Below are positions 9,870 through 21,342 of a stretch of DNA of 64,000 nucleotides, in pieces (the stretch's first letter is position 1; every line of letters starts with the position of its first letter). This DNA is from Gerris lacustris (lineage: Eukaryota > Arthropoda > Insecta > Hemiptera > Gerridae): NCBI GenBank assembly GCA_951217055.1, contig OX578286.1, forward strand, positions 13,169,050 through 13,233,049. The letters run 5' to 3'. Position numbers and translations under genes: made by a program. The notes beneath the pieces are model-generated. The model was given only the letters and a program-made list of their open reading frames with translations. It ran no database searches and was not told the origin of the DNA.

Positions 9870-10280
9870 AAAGCAGTACTGGAACGCCGGAGGTTCTGAA
9901 GGAATTACCACTCAGAAAAAAACGCGTTTTTAAGCGTTCTAGAGGTAAAATTTAGGGCACTTGTTTAGATTGTTAGACTCCCTTATAAAGAAAATAGAGG
10001 GGAGTAACAATCTAAAGAAGGTGTACAGAATGTTCTTCTTTAGACTGTTACTCCCCTTATAAAAACAGAAGTGTGATATTCCTTTGTCCCAAAGTACATT
10101 GGACAGAACATCTATTTGTCTTAATAGTTATTTAGTCAAATTTATTTATATTCTAAAAAAAATAGGGGAGTAACAATCTAAAGAAGTACCAAATTTAGGG
10201 TCCCAAGGCATGATTAGTGTAATTTTTCATCCACTAAAGCAATACCGGAACGGCGTTCCGGCTCCAGTACACCCCTGTGA
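9870..10280 (+). repeat. Dispersed repeat (GCCGGAGGTTCT family), copy 2, split by a MITE
   Basis: The same order of motifs as copy 1 is interrupted at 9956-10190. It ends with a palindromic GGAACGGCGTTCC near 10252 and CCAGTACACCCCTGTGA, which resembles a transposon terminus. Confidence 0.7.
9956..10190 (+). mobile_element. CTTC MITE, copy 2 (full length, 8-bp target duplication)
   Basis: At 235 bp this is a complete member. AAATTTAG stands on both sides (9948-9955 and 10191-10198). Order of motifs: outer CTTTAGATTGTTA (mutated), its inverse at about 10000, spacer TGTACAGAATGTT, direct motif again, 120 bp of unique sequence, then the inverse motif at the right end with GTACC. Confidence 0.9.
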
Positions 10281-12394
10281 CAAGGAGAAACCAGAAACTA
10301 ACAATTTGTAAAGGTAATCTAAGATGTTTTTATTTTAACAGAATAGTTTATAATAGCAACATAATAGTATAGAACATTTAAAAGATGACACGGGAGTACA
10401 GAAACTAACTACTTTCATAGGCGTAAGATGCTACAATTTTTTCAATTGAACATTAGATAGTGTCTGATTCATATCCAGAGTAGGTACATTCAAATAATTC
10501 AATCCCTTAGTGACCGGTGTAAACAAATAGCTTGGTTATCTATCCAATTCTAACATGACATTGGCAAAATTACATGGGTATAATTGTAATTTGAAGAAGT
10601 TAATTTTAATGATAGAATAATAGAAGGTGACTTAGACGTAAAAAGAATAGTAAATCTAATGAACAACTCCTGTAGAAGTTGAGATGGTCGAATAAAAGAT
10701 GTCTTTAACAGATTTAACTACAATCTACTATTAATAAATCGATAATAAGAGATGTAAAATAAAATGTCAAGATATAAGTACCAGTGAAAATTGTTTTCAA
10801 TCTAGTTGTAACGAAGATTAAACACGGAAACGGAGTTGATATCAAAATAAATTAAATCTTACACAGTGAGGTATCGTGGCTGCTATGTAGGTAAACAAAA
10901 CACAATGTTATGCTTATCACTCTTATCTCGCCGTAGACGACATTAGGTTTGAATACAGCGAATGTAAAGTAATTTAAAAGAGACTTTATACTCAGAACTT
11001 TCAATGAGAACAAAAAGTAGACGTTCAACAAGAAATTAGACCAAAAAGTTTATTGAAATTCGATAAGCAACGAAAATAACAATTAAAATTAAACACGGAT
11101 TGACTCAAATCATTAAATAAATAACCTGTCCGTTGAGTGTAACCTTCCTTTGCCCAAGTTTGCAACGAACAAAAGGGTCAAATAAACTATTTTGAGACCA
11201 AGTTCTCTATTTATTTGAAAGTGAACGCTTTGACACCAATTATTTAACAGATTAATAGGTCATGATTAACAGAATCATTTTTAACAGATGTTTTCGAACG
11301 AATATTTTTTTTACGGGTGTTTCCATTTCCCATTCGAATCAATAATTCCTTATTGTATCAAAAAGTATCAATAAATTCGATGGAACAAAGAACTAAATAA
11401 ACACGGAGCGCACGGAGCTATCTAATAAAATGTGGCAACACTGGCAACGAACTTAATTTTATATTTAAAGGAAAAAGTAAAACGGTTGTTATAGATAAGT
11501 TTATATCTACTTAAAGACCAAGAAATCAAAACAAACATTTTTATTTTTATTCGAATAAATGTGGTTGCTTTTCTCTAATTGATAATATAATTAGACTTTG
11601 AGATGAATTAAAACCTAAAGAGTAAAATTGATGTTAAAATCAGTTTAAGCAGTTAAATCAGCTAAAGTTAAATTAACTGATTTAAAATCAATATGACGGT
11701 AATAAGTTAGTCAATGTTGTTAAAACACTGACAACCATAAGGTTTCTTGTTACTTAACCAGGTAATTACTCTCAAGTAAATAAACTTACTTTATAACGAG
11801 TAGACTACGAAATTATCATGCTTTTCAACCAAAAAATATGATAATCTTACAAGTAGAATTGCTTTTCCGAAAGTGAAGCTTCTTTTACGCAACAACAAAT
11901 ATTCCAAAATAAGTGCTTTATTCATTAGTGGGAAGCCATAAATAGACGGTAAAAATTATAATTAGCTAAATCCTTATTATAACCGAAAAAATAATACATT
12001 TCGAAGTTTTAGTGAGATAAGTAGGTAAAAAGTAGACACTTATAGCAATTTAAAAATTTACTAAAACCAGATAGAGAAGAAATTTTACCTAAATAAGCAG
12101 ACGAGATACAATAACAATAAACTATACAATAATGAAAAACTGACTTAAATATCTCACGAATTACTCCAATTGATCAAGTAAAATTGTTGTAAATAACAAC
12201 TCAAATAACTTAAGTATTATACAAAACAAATGTGTGAGACTCTCAAGAATTAGAAGTGGCACTTAAGTTCTAGAAACAGGAAACAGTTGATTTTATACAT
12301 TGCTCTCTTTGCATTTTGTTGACGATTTTATTATTGCAAGATTAAGAAATGGTTATGTGGAATTTAATTGAAAAATAATAGTTATTTATGTAAC
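10281..12394. other. Intron DNA with fragments of dispersed repeats
   Basis: No gene is seen. S1 recurs at 11505-11575 and S2 at 12230-12385 (partners of 7800-8085). The remainder is unique-looking AT-rich sequence. Confidence 0.5.
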
Positions 12395-12474
12395 TAGGCA
12401 GCAAAATGGAATTTTTCTGACGAATGATTAAGTTAGCCTCCGAGCCGGAGGCGAGGTCAGGCCATGGAAATTAA

Positions 12475-12537
12475 CTGCCTCGGCTTCGCCTCGGCAGGTA
12501 ATTTATTCGATTGACTGCCGAGGCGAAGCCGAGGCAG
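12475..12537. repeat. Inverted pair of GA-internal-loop hairpins
   Basis: 12515-12537 reads CTGCC, GA, GGC, GAA, GCC, GA, GGCAG: a 5-bp stem, a symmetrical GA/GA mismatch, a 3-bp stem and a GAA loop. 12475-12497 is its exact reverse complement. Immediately left, GCCTCCG..CGGAGGC forms another 7-bp hairpin. Confidence 0.9.
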
Positions 12538-13015
12538 GCAATATATCAATATGAGGCAGAAAAATGTTTCCTATAAATAATATTAATTTCATAATACTTA
12601 CTCATTACTCACTTATCAAATACTATTATTGAACTATTCAAATTAGAAAAAAAACAAGCAACAATATCAAATGTTACAATTATAAAAAAATAATTGACAA
12701 AAATAGAGTAAAAACAAAACAAAATTATGATAATAGACGAGCTGCAGTGTTGCCACTAATTTAATTATTTATGATTAATGTAAGACCTACTATTTTTTTG
12801 TAATATTTTTATTACTTTTTTATCTTTTTACTCCATTCTATTTTATAAATATAATCTATAATAAGTATTTATAAACCTTTTTTTTATAAATTCGTAATAT
12901 TTTTAAGGTAAATTGTTCAAATAATTTAGGTTAAAGATAATAAAAAAAAGAAAAGGTTGTTTGTTTATTTATTTGAAGCGGGGAATGTGGGCGTGGCTTA
13001 GCCTGGACAAATCCT

Positions 13016-13063
13016 CAGCAAAATACGATTTTGCCGCCTAGGCAGCAAAATCGTATTTTGCTG
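13016..13063. repeat. 48-bp palindrome, head-to-head element tips
   Basis: CAGCAAAATACGATTTTGC and its near-exact inverse flank CGCCTAGG. The arms carry the element's own tip sequence GGCAGCAAAAT. Confidence 0.9.
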
Positions 13064-13229
13064 CGTATTATAAAGTTTTCTTGAAATCTCAGAGAAATTA
13101 AACTTTCATGTCTAAAAACAGTTCAATAATGCGTAATTTTGCTGCCGCTAGTAGGAAAAAATATTTTCATAACATTTTAGCGAATAATGAAGAAACTAAT
13201 TTGAAAACAACACATATATTATTATAATT

Positions 13230-13680
13230 GAGCTGAGCGAAGCGAAGCTCTTATACTACACTTTGCATTCTTTCTGACGCATACTCCTCCTGAACAGCTG
13301 AACCGATCTGCAAAAAATTTGGCACGGTCTTAGGGACTAACCACAGGAAGGTATAAATCTAAAATGGTCCAAATTCGTACACAGGGGTACGGGGTACAAA
13401 AGAGAAAATAGTATATGCCCTTCATGATGCTTGTCGTTGGAAAGCTCTTTACGAGTACAGTTATTGTTGTTATGTTCACTTTTGTCATATTTTCATTTAA
13501 GAGGGGGTAAAATAGAAACAGGAATAAGTGCTTTTTAATTAAAAATAGAGATTTTACTATTTTTCATCCGATTTCAGCTGTTTATAAATACAAATGTTTA
13601 TTGGTTTAGATTAAAATGCACGCTCAGCTCAATATTGCAAGCAGACAACTGCATTACACACCTAGTGTATATAATATTAC
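13230..13680 (+). mobile_element. Hairpin-headed dispersed repeat with GAGCT..AGCTC head
   Basis: 13230-13250 forms GAGCT, GA, GC, GAA, GC, GA, AGCTC. Downstream are CAGCTGAACCGATCTGC and AATTTGGCACGG, the 'ACCGATTT..AAATTTGG' style of text seen in other hairpin-headed repeats of this window. The right end is not defined. No coding potential is seen. Confidence 0.55.
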
Positions 13681-13724
13681 GCTTATATACCAATTCTGTG
13701 TAATGAAAAATCATTTACCTACGT

Positions 13725-13800
13725 GGTGCAATGGTTAGCACTTTTGCCGGCTGAATCAGTAGTCGGTGGATCGAGACTCGTACAAGTGAAACATTTTTTA
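13725..13800 (+). repeat. tRNA-like SINE fragment
   Basis: GTGGTGCAATGGTTAGCAC resembles a tRNA D arm/A box, and GGATCGAGACTC about 35 bp later resembles a B box. The cloverleaf is not completed, so this is not a tRNA gene. An inverted copy of the B-box-side text (ACGAGTCTCGAATCAC) follows at about 13815-13840. Confidence 0.55.
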
Positions 13801-13884
13801 CGTGTAAATCTTTCGCTTAGACGAGTCTCGAATCACAAACTTCGTTACATACTATATTGATTGACCTGTTCCTTTAACCCATTA

Positions 13885-14450
13885 AATGGACTATCTTTAG
13901 ACTAACACAAAACCAGTTTTTAGTGTATAACCTTTTCGTTTGTCCCGTTAACTGCAATAGCTTTAGACTAACACTAAACCAGTTTTAAGTTTATAACCTT
14001 TTCGATTGACTACTTCCTTGGACCAGCTAACTGTAATAGCTTTAGACTAACACTAAACCAGTTTTAAGTTTATAACCTTTTCGATTGACTACTTCCTTTG
14101 ACCCGTTAACTAAAATAGCTTTAGACTAACACTAAACCCGTTTTAAGTTTATAACCTTTTCGATTGACTACTTCCTTTGACCCGTTAACTGCAATAGCTT
14201 TAGACCAACACTAAACCAGTTTTAAGTTTATAACCTTTTCGATTGACTACTTCCTTGGACCAGCTAACTGTAATAGCTTTAGACTAACACAAAACCAGTT
14301 ATAACCAACAACCACACAAGACCAGTTAGCTGTAATAGCTTTAGACTAACACAAAACCAGTTATAAGTTTATAACCTTTTCGATTGACTACTTCCTTGGA
14401 CCAGTTAATAACTGTAATAGCTTTAGACTAACACTAAAACAGTTTTACCA
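13885..14450. repeat. 79-bp satellite, about seven copies
   Basis: TTTAGACTAACAC recurs at 13972, 14041, 14120, 14199 and 14278 and in later units, mostly 79 bp apart with one shortened unit. Typical content: AACTGCAATAGCTTTAGAC and TTATAACCTTTTCGATTGAC. Confidence 0.92.
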
Positions 14451-15802
14451 CTTAGCCCGTTCGGAACTATAACCGAACCTGTTCGGACACAAGAGCAATC
14501 AATGCCGCCACATAAAACTACCGGTCTACCATGTTAGTGTTTCCGAACGCACAGCAAGTGATAATTATAATTGATTTACACTTAATATTGGTACAAAAAA
14601 AAAAGATTTATATATAAACTTTGCACTAACAATAATCATCAAAAACTAAACAAAAATGACATGATATTGACCTAAGAGCTTACGCACATAATATTAAAAT
14701 TTGACGAATATTCAAGTAAAAAAAAAAGCTAAAAAAGCTTTTTTTGTAAAACAAATTATAAATTGTTCGCAATAAAAGTACATCTAGTATTTATAAGAAA
14801 GAAAAAAATAAAGTTTGTCAAAAGCTAAAGTAACAGATGGGGAAAAAACGAAATTAGTAATTTTTTTTTTGTTGTTGTATGTTTACCGTGAAATTTCGAG
14901 GAAGAGTCGATCGACGTACGAATCTATCTAGCTCTTAGTTATTTGCACTAAACGGTTGATTTTGTAACTTCAAAAGGATCAAGTTCGAGAGGAGAGGCAA
15001 GGGAGAAATATCGAACGCAAGAGCTAACAGGGTTTTACATCAAAAGGAAAAAGCACCATCATCCCATCCTCCACTTTCCCCTAAAATCCCTTTTCTGTAT
15101 GAAGTAGGTCACAACACGAGAATGGAGAGGCAGAAGGACACTGTAAATGAACCAGTTACAGCGTTCAAACTTCATTAAGACTTCCCCCTCTCTATTCCAG
15201 TTAAACTAACCATGAAATATAGTCAACTTTGGTGGAAAATTTAACACAGAATGTTATTTTGGAGTTTATATTTAGTATTGTTAAAATGTATTTTTTTTAA
15301 ATCTTGTTTTATTAAGAAAAAAAGGGTATAAGCTATTTAAATATTGGTAGTATCGTGTATATTTTATACTTTCAAAGGCTTTATCAAATAAAATTCAAAA
15401 GGCAATAAATGGAATGACATTGACAATTTTATCATTTGCTGAAAAACTTCTTTATCAAGAAAAAATAATTCGTTTAATAAAAGCTCAATTCGATTGAGAC
15501 AACACAAGACGAAATATAGCGTGTTTCATGTCATCTAGTGTTGCATGTTAGGTATTTCACCATGCCATAAACTTTTAACAAAGCTACAACCAACTCATGA
15601 CGTTCTGCATAGTATGTGCTTTGTCATCTATATTTGTGGCATGCGTCTTCATCAATTCCATAGAAGCGCAACTCCAGTTTGTTGTATCACTTCTCTTCAC
15701 AAACTTCTTCTTCTGGTCTTCTTCTTTGGTCAGCATATTTGGTGATAACAGCGAATAGTAGATAAATGCGGAGAAAGCAAAAGATGGTGAAGGAGAGAAT
15801 TA
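14451..15802. other. Intron DNA, no gene recognised
   Basis: Mostly AT-rich. Short open frames around 15545-15880 on both strands show no family motif. A short inverted pair AAAAAGCT/AGCTTTTT lies near 14725. Confidence 0.5.
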
Positions 15803-16015
15803 AGGCGAAGATACACATGCCGTCAAAATGCGGGAGTAGCTTGCACGCCAAAAGAGGGTGTTTGCCAGTAACTGGGCATACCAAGGATTTCTTCTATTAA
15901 GTTTTATCTGCTTGCTTGCCAGCTATAGGCATGCCATTTAACAAATATGTAGCTCCATGTGCAAGTAGCTGGCATGTTTTTGTTCAAGCTACAGGCATGT
16001 GTATCTCAACCCTTA
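15803..16015. mobile_element. Possible MITE with ATACACATGCC ends
   Basis: GAGATACACATGCC-type ends face each other: AAGATACACATGCCG near 15808 and its inverse GGCATGTGTATCTC near 15998, with AGTAGCTTG/CAAGCTAC inside. The edges read TAAGG and CCCTTA. The arms are imperfect and the target duplication is unclear. Confidence 0.45.
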
Positions 16016-16399
16016 CGATGATTGGTCAAGAAAGTCGGAGTGATTTTTACTGTAAGTCGATTGCTGTCGATGCAGCTTTATTATAAAAAAATTGACGTGA
16101 ATAATCAAATCAGGTTTTGAGTGTCAGTTGAAGAAAGTTTCATCAGATAAAACCACCAGAAAGAAGAGGAACCCTTAAGAAATTTGAAGGAGATGAAGCC
16201 CTTATTTTGGATTCTTGTAGCATTTCTCATTGGAATAAAACGAAAACTGAACTCAAAATTTTTCTTTTTCTTCGATCACACTATATCTGTAGTTAATTGC
16301 TTAATTAGTTTTAACCTGTATCTTAATAATCAGCAATTCCGGTTTTGACAATATTCAATAAATTTGGTTTATTATTTCACTTCATGTTAGAGGAATCAA

Positions 16400-16660
16400 G
16401 CTGAACTGTTGACGTTCGGATAAATGGCGACATCGTTCAATGTACTGAATCTTGGCGACAGGTGACGCATCCGTCAAGCAACACCAATCAGCAAGTGGGA
16501 TGCGGCATGCGGCAATGGTACGTGCTAAATTTCGCATCATGTTCCTTCATTTGAAAGGACTGTGTGTGCGTTGTATTGTCGCATGCGATATGTTGCTTCA
16601 AGCGAATTGCACCATTCAACGACGAAAAAGTCATGGGAAAAAACGGTAAGTTAAACAAAG
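16400..16660. other. CpG-richer segment, possibly a transposon remnant
   Basis: GATGCGGCATGCGGCA and TCGCATGCGATATGTTGC stand about 75 bp apart, and the base composition is higher in CpG than the surroundings. An open frame at 16452-16649 runs into AACGGTAAGT, a donor-like site, but the peptide is not recognised. TGCGGCATGCGGCA-type text is common in animal Harbinger-like MITEs, which is my tentative reading. Confidence 0.35.
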
Positions 16661-17334
16661 CTCAACTGAAATGTGTTAGAACGTACGAGATCATTGAAGG
16701 TAAAACGAATGTGAGTCAAAAGTCATAAACATGATCAGAATCGTAAACTACGTCATGACAGCAATTGTTCAAGAAGTTCCCTTCTTCTCTTTAATACCCT
16801 TAAACCTCTAATAAAAATAACAACGCGTCTGAACCCATAACACATCCATACATAGACTGACATAAACCTATTTTTTTTTTTGTTCGATCCCCTCTTTTCA
16901 TCTTTTCCCCGAGAAGTTTCGAATGATTTCTTAAGAAACCCTATTTCTTGAAAGCAGGGGGCAGTAAATCATTTTTTTTTTTACTTTGAGTTAAATCGAA
17001 ATTTCATTGTTCTTAAACCCTGAAATATGTTTAGGAGATTTTCGACAAATTCAGAGTAGTTCTAGTGAAGAAAAAATGATTGAATTCATAGACGTTTTAA
17101 ATTGAAATTTGTTTTTAAAAAATTATTAATCTCACATTAAGTCGATCTAAATCTACTGGTTGAACTTCATATACTGCCTGAAGTCAACAGAGCTTAAAGT
17201 GTAAACTATACAGTTTTCCCTAGATTTGTTTTAATTGAGCAATCGCAGGATATATTTACGAGTGGACACAGACACAGCGAGGAAGAACACTCTAGCAAGA
17301 GTTAGTCTACAGTCTAGGAAGATGAATAAAAACT
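16661..17334. other. Intron DNA, nothing recognised
   Basis: No gene, repeat or structured element is visible. Confidence 0.5.
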
Positions 17335-18050
17335 AACTAGAGTTAGACGAACAACCCTGCGACAATGAATCCGAACAAAGAATCCCAGTGTAAATAAGAT
17401 TAACTGTCGCAGACTCAGCCATGTTGCAAAACGGGACCTAACCCTGCGACAATGAATCCGACAAATAATCCCAGTGTAAATTAGATTAACTGTCGCAGAC
17501 TTAGCCATGTTGCAAGACGGGACCTAACCCTGCGACAATGAATCCGAACAAATAATCCCAGTGTAAATAAGATTAGCTGTCGCAGACTCAGCCATGTTGC
17601 AAGAAGGGACCTAACCCTGCGACAATGAATCCGAACAAATAATCCCAGTGTAAATAAGATTAACTGTCGCAGACTCAGCCATGTTGCAAAACGGGACCTA
17701 ACCCTGCGACAATGAATCCTAACAAATAATCCCAGTTTAAATAAGATTAACTGTCGCAGACTCAGCCATGTTGCAAGACGGGACCTAACCCTGCGACAAT
17801 GAATCCGAACAAATAATCCCAGTGTAAATAAGATTAATTGTCGCAGACTCAGCCATGTTGCAAGACGGGACCTAACCCTGCGACAATGAATCCTAACAAA
17901 TAATCCCAGTTTAAATAAGATTAGCTGTCGCAGACTCAGCCATGTTGCAAAACGGGACCTAACCCTGCGACAATGAATCCTAACAAATAATCCCAGTGTA
18001 AATAAGATTAACTGTCGCAGACGGGACTCAACCCTGCGACAATGATTCTG
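17335..18050. repeat. 87-bp satellite, about eight copies
   Basis: CTGCGACAATGAATCC recurs at 17357, 17444, 17530, 17617, 17704, 17791, 17878 and 17965 (87-bp spacing), with a shortened last unit at 18034. Each unit contains the inverted pair CTGCGACA ... TGTCGCAG about 40 bases apart. Because 87 is divisible by three, a long minus-strand frame with a 29-residue repeat appears; I regard it as spurious. Confidence 0.95.
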
Positions 18051-18192
18051 AACATTCAACTCCGTATCTAGAATCCCATAGGCTAAGTAAAACATTATCT
18101 TTCATACAACATCATCTTCAGGTTCAGGTAAACCTGAGAAGATTATCCAAAATGACAAATTAACTAGTTTTAAAACAAGCATTTAGAAGTAC

Positions 18193-18363
18193 CTGCTGAG
18201 AGTCCCTGATATGTAATCTGGTGGAAGATCCGTAGGGTATCTCCTCTCCGTCGGGGAGGGGTATAGATGGGGGGAGGTCCAACTGGAGATCGGTATGTAC
18301 CGAGCGGAGACGGACCTGCCTATCCCGGGCTACCGCCTCCAACCCTCCTGGCACCGCCAACAT
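18193..18363 (-). CDS. PMEPA1/LDLRAD4: Internal exon of a PMEPA1/LDLRAD4-like gene (DLPP/DGEE block)
   Basis: The minus strand shows an acceptor (TTGGTACAG) directly before ATG TTG GCG, a 171-bp exon of exactly 57 codons and a CAG/GTACTTC donor, phase 0 at both ends. The protein starts MLAVPGGLEAVARDRQ and contains DLQLDLPPSIPLPDGEEIPY and RLHIRDSQQ. In vertebrate PMEPA1 and LDLRAD4 the corresponding stretch has LAVPP, a basic RERF-type part, EIDLPPTISLSDGEE, PPPY and LQLRDPEQQ, then the VRAPPNRT block, which here lies on the next exon at 5368-5516. The vertebrate PPPY after DGEE is replaced by IPYG. The first codon after the acceptor is ATG, so this exon could also hold the start codon of a short, membrane-free isoform; that is inference. 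Only the two other frames contain stops. Confidence 0.87.
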
Positions 18364-18365
18364 CT

Positions 18366-19625
18366 GTACCAACAAACAAACAAACACAAAAACTTTAAAA
18401 TAATTAAATTAACAGTTTAGTATGCAAAATATTTGCTAGGTGCAACAGTAGCTGAAAAGTAACTAACGGATGACACCTGGTTGTCACTCCATCAGCCATA
18501 TAATCTGTAATGTTGGATTCCCGTACTTTGTTACTGAGTATGTTATTTTACTAAGCGAGAATATCTAAATGCCACAGAGCTTCCTAAATCTCTCTTCACT
18601 TATTTCTATACTCCCTCCCCTTGAATAAAATATTTTTAAAAAAATTATATTTGTAAATTGATTCCAACAACAGGAGAACCAGTTTTAAAAGTTTAACATT
18701 CCTGGAAATGAAGAGGTATTTTCCTTCTGTATCCTTAATGTATCTCCTCCGGTGTCTTATCACATCCCTGGGTTGGAATTCGTATTCAATTATCTTTTAT
18801 TATAATATATGCTTATATAACGTTACATATATGCTAAAGACAAACCCTTACCTAACTTCCTAACTTCAAAAGATCAGTGTAGGCTCAATTCTCCTTGTTT
18901 CATTACTTTGCCCCTATATTCCCTTTAAGGGATCAATTTTTCATAAAATCGCTTTTTGGCAGACATAAATATTATTTTAGAAATAATCGTACCAAATAAT
19001 AATGATTCTATTACAAGGCGAAATAGCAGTATGTAGGAAATTGATAGGCATTTAACTTTATACATATATGTAGTATACAATAAAGAGTACACGATGTACA
19101 ATAAGTATCGTGATGGCGCTAAAATTTGATTTCTATGGATTTTTAACGTTTAAAGTGTCTCTTAAGCCCAAAAAGATGTTATTAATAACAGTTTGTCGTC
19201 TGTACAGACGCGTGGAGCCTGAACTTCAAGACCGATTTTGATGAACTTATATATTCTTGTTCAGAAAAATCATACCCTAAAGGTGAAATCGAGAAATTCA
19301 ATTTAATTCTTAATTTTGTGAACGCTACTCCACATAAACTCTAATAATATACATATTACATTATTGGTATTTAAATGCATCAACTTTGCAAGCATAAACA
19401 GACTCTATATTTTAATCTCTGAAAAATCTTGATAAAAATATCCGTCAAAAACGGTTAATAATTTACAAAACGGAGATAATGATTTACAAAATTCTCAAAT
19501 GTAGTCCGTTTAAATATGAATTTAACAATAATAAGAAGCTCTTCCCTAGTAAAAAAAATCTAGTTTCCAATATTTTGATAAAATAGTTATTTACGCAACA
19601 AGGGAGAGAAGTATGTTTTCCTGCT
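18366..19625. other. Non-coding DNA upstream of the exon, with one dispersed-repeat fragment
   Basis: No exon was recognised. CTGTACAGACGCGTGGAGCC followed by GACCGATTTTGATGAACTT at 19195-19250 is the same style of text as the tRNA-related repeats at 29938 and 36605. Confidence 0.5.
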
Positions 19626-20490
19626 CGAGGTTAAGTTTTCTCCTGAGGCACCGCCGAAGGAGAAAACTTCATTAGCTCTCGAGGCCTTATGGCCGAGGGA
19701 GATAACTGTAGTATTAGCTCCCGAGGCATAGCCGAGGGAGATAACTGTAGTATTAACTCTCGAGGCATAGCCGAGGGAGATAACTGTATAGTATTAACTC
19801 TCGAGGCATAGCCGAGGGAGATAACTGTATAGTATTAACTCTCGAGGCATAGCCGAGGGAGATAACTGTATAGTATTAACTCCTGAGGCATAGCCGAGGA
19901 AGATAACTGTATAGTATTAACTCTCGAGGCATAGCCGAGGAAGATAACTGTATAGTATTAACTCTCGAGGCATAGCCGAGGGAGATAACTGTATAGTATT
20001 AACTCTCGAGGCATAGCCGAGGGAGATAACTGTATAGTATTAACTCTCGAGGCATAGCCGAGGGAGATAACTGTATAGTATTAACTCCTGAGGCATAGCC
20101 GAGGGAGATAACTGTATAGTATTAACTCTCGAGGCATAGCCGAGGGAGATAACTGTATAGTATTAACTCCCGAGGCATAGCCGAGGGAGATAACTGTAGT
20201 ATTAACTCTCGAGGCATAGCCGAGGGAGATGACTGTATAGTATTAACTCCCGAGGCATAGCCGAGGGAGATAACTGTATAGTATTAACTCCCGAGGCATA
20301 GCCGAGGGAGATAACTGTGGTATTAACTCTCGAGGCATAGCCGAGGGAGATAACTGTATAGTATTAACTCTCGAGGCATAGCCGAGGGAGATAACTGTGG
20401 TATTAACTCTCGAGGCATAGCCGAGGGAGATAACTGTATAGTATTAACTCTCGAGGCATAGCCGAGGGAGATAATCCCGAGAGCAGAAAT
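19626..20490. repeat. 41-bp satellite made of GA-internal-loop hairpins, about 20 copies
   Basis: Units of 41 bp (39 bp where a TA is missing) consist of a hairpin and the linker ATAACTGTATAGTATTAA. The hairpin is CTCYC, GA, GGC, ATA, GCC, GA, GGGAG. C/T changes in the left arm keep pairing as G-C or G-U. The first unit (19633-19669) is the strongest: a 12-bp stem AAGTTTTCTCCT/AGGAGAAAACTT with the same GA/GGC/ACC/GCC/GA interior. The second (about 19674) has a four-pair inner stem GGCC/GGCC. Nothing suggests coding. Confidence 0.95.
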
Positions 20491-21113
20491 ACTTCGATCC
20501 ATCTTGCGTATTAAATTTTATCTACGACTAGTGCACCATAGCTAATAGCTATTTAGTTTGTAGGTAAACTGAGATTTAGTTACTTGATTTATTAAAATAA
20601 CAATTTTTATACTAAATATACACGTTTTATAACAAACACTTTCAATAGTTTGTTTTTAATTAAGGACTTTGTATAATAACCTAAAGTAACCTTCCCGAAA
20701 AATTAGCTAAACAGCTGAAAAACTGTACTACCAACATAATACTTACAAAATAACTAAAACAAAAATACCTTTTAAGTTGGTATAATTGTTTTTTCACTCC
20801 CATGGGAGGGAAGTAACACTTCCCACCTGTTATTAGCAATGTAAAGTCCACTTACAATGCAAGTCGTAGATAAACTAAATTTCTCCCCGTATAAATGGAA
20901 ACCGAAATATAAATAATCACCTGTTGATCACTTTCTCTAAATATATTTAATAATAATTGAATTAAATTAGATACAAGAGGATAAAAAATTCTAGTAGAGA
21001 AGGTTTTGGTCGAGTTTAAAGAACCGATTTACTTATGTGTTTTATTTATTGCTAATAAAGTTCTAAATTATTTACTATTTTAATTTACAGGAAGAATAGT
21101 ATTTATGTAACTA
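20491..21113. other. AT-rich DNA between repeats
   Basis: No gene or repeat recognised. Confidence 0.5.
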
Positions 21114-21342
21114 GGCAGCAAAATGGAATTTTACTGACGAGTGATTAGATTAGCCTCCGAGCCGAAGGCGAGGACAGGCTATAACTAACTGCCGAGGCAG
21201 GTAATTTACCTATTTGACTGTCGAGGCGAAGCCGAGGCAGGCAACATGAATAAACGAGGCAGAAATGTTTCCTTTGCTGCCTTGTTGCATACAATATTTT
21301 ATCTACGGGCGGCCGAAAAATGAAACTGCTAACATACCATCT

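Larger units (their letters stand above)
12397..13148. mobile_element. GGCAGCAAAAT inverted-repeat element, copy 1
   Basis: It starts TA/GGCAGCAAAATGGAATTTTTC and ends AATTTTGCTGCC (minus strand GGCAGCAAAATTACGC). It shares this architecture with 21114-22066. Inside are an inverted pair of GA-loop hairpins (12475-12497 and 12515-12537) and a long palindrome (13016-13063) centred on GCCTAGGC, in which two element tips face each other around a central TA. No transposase is seen, so it is a non-autonomous element. TA flanking suggests a Tc1/mariner-like or related target, but the right-hand TA is offset by two bases. Confidence 0.75.

Noticed and set aside
12410..12440. CTGACGAATGATTAAG as a possible hammerhead core (also near 21130)
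   Set aside because: No GAAA follows a stem II at the required place.
17481..18095. A 204-codon minus-strand open frame with a 29-residue repeat
   Set aside because: It lies wholly inside the 87-bp satellite; the period is a multiple of three, so one frame stays open by chance. The start is not conserved and no protein family is recognised.
19626..20490. A CRISPR-like array of regular repeats
   Set aside because: Repeats and 'spacers' are both identical from unit to unit, the genome is eukaryotic and no cas gene is present; it is a satellite.
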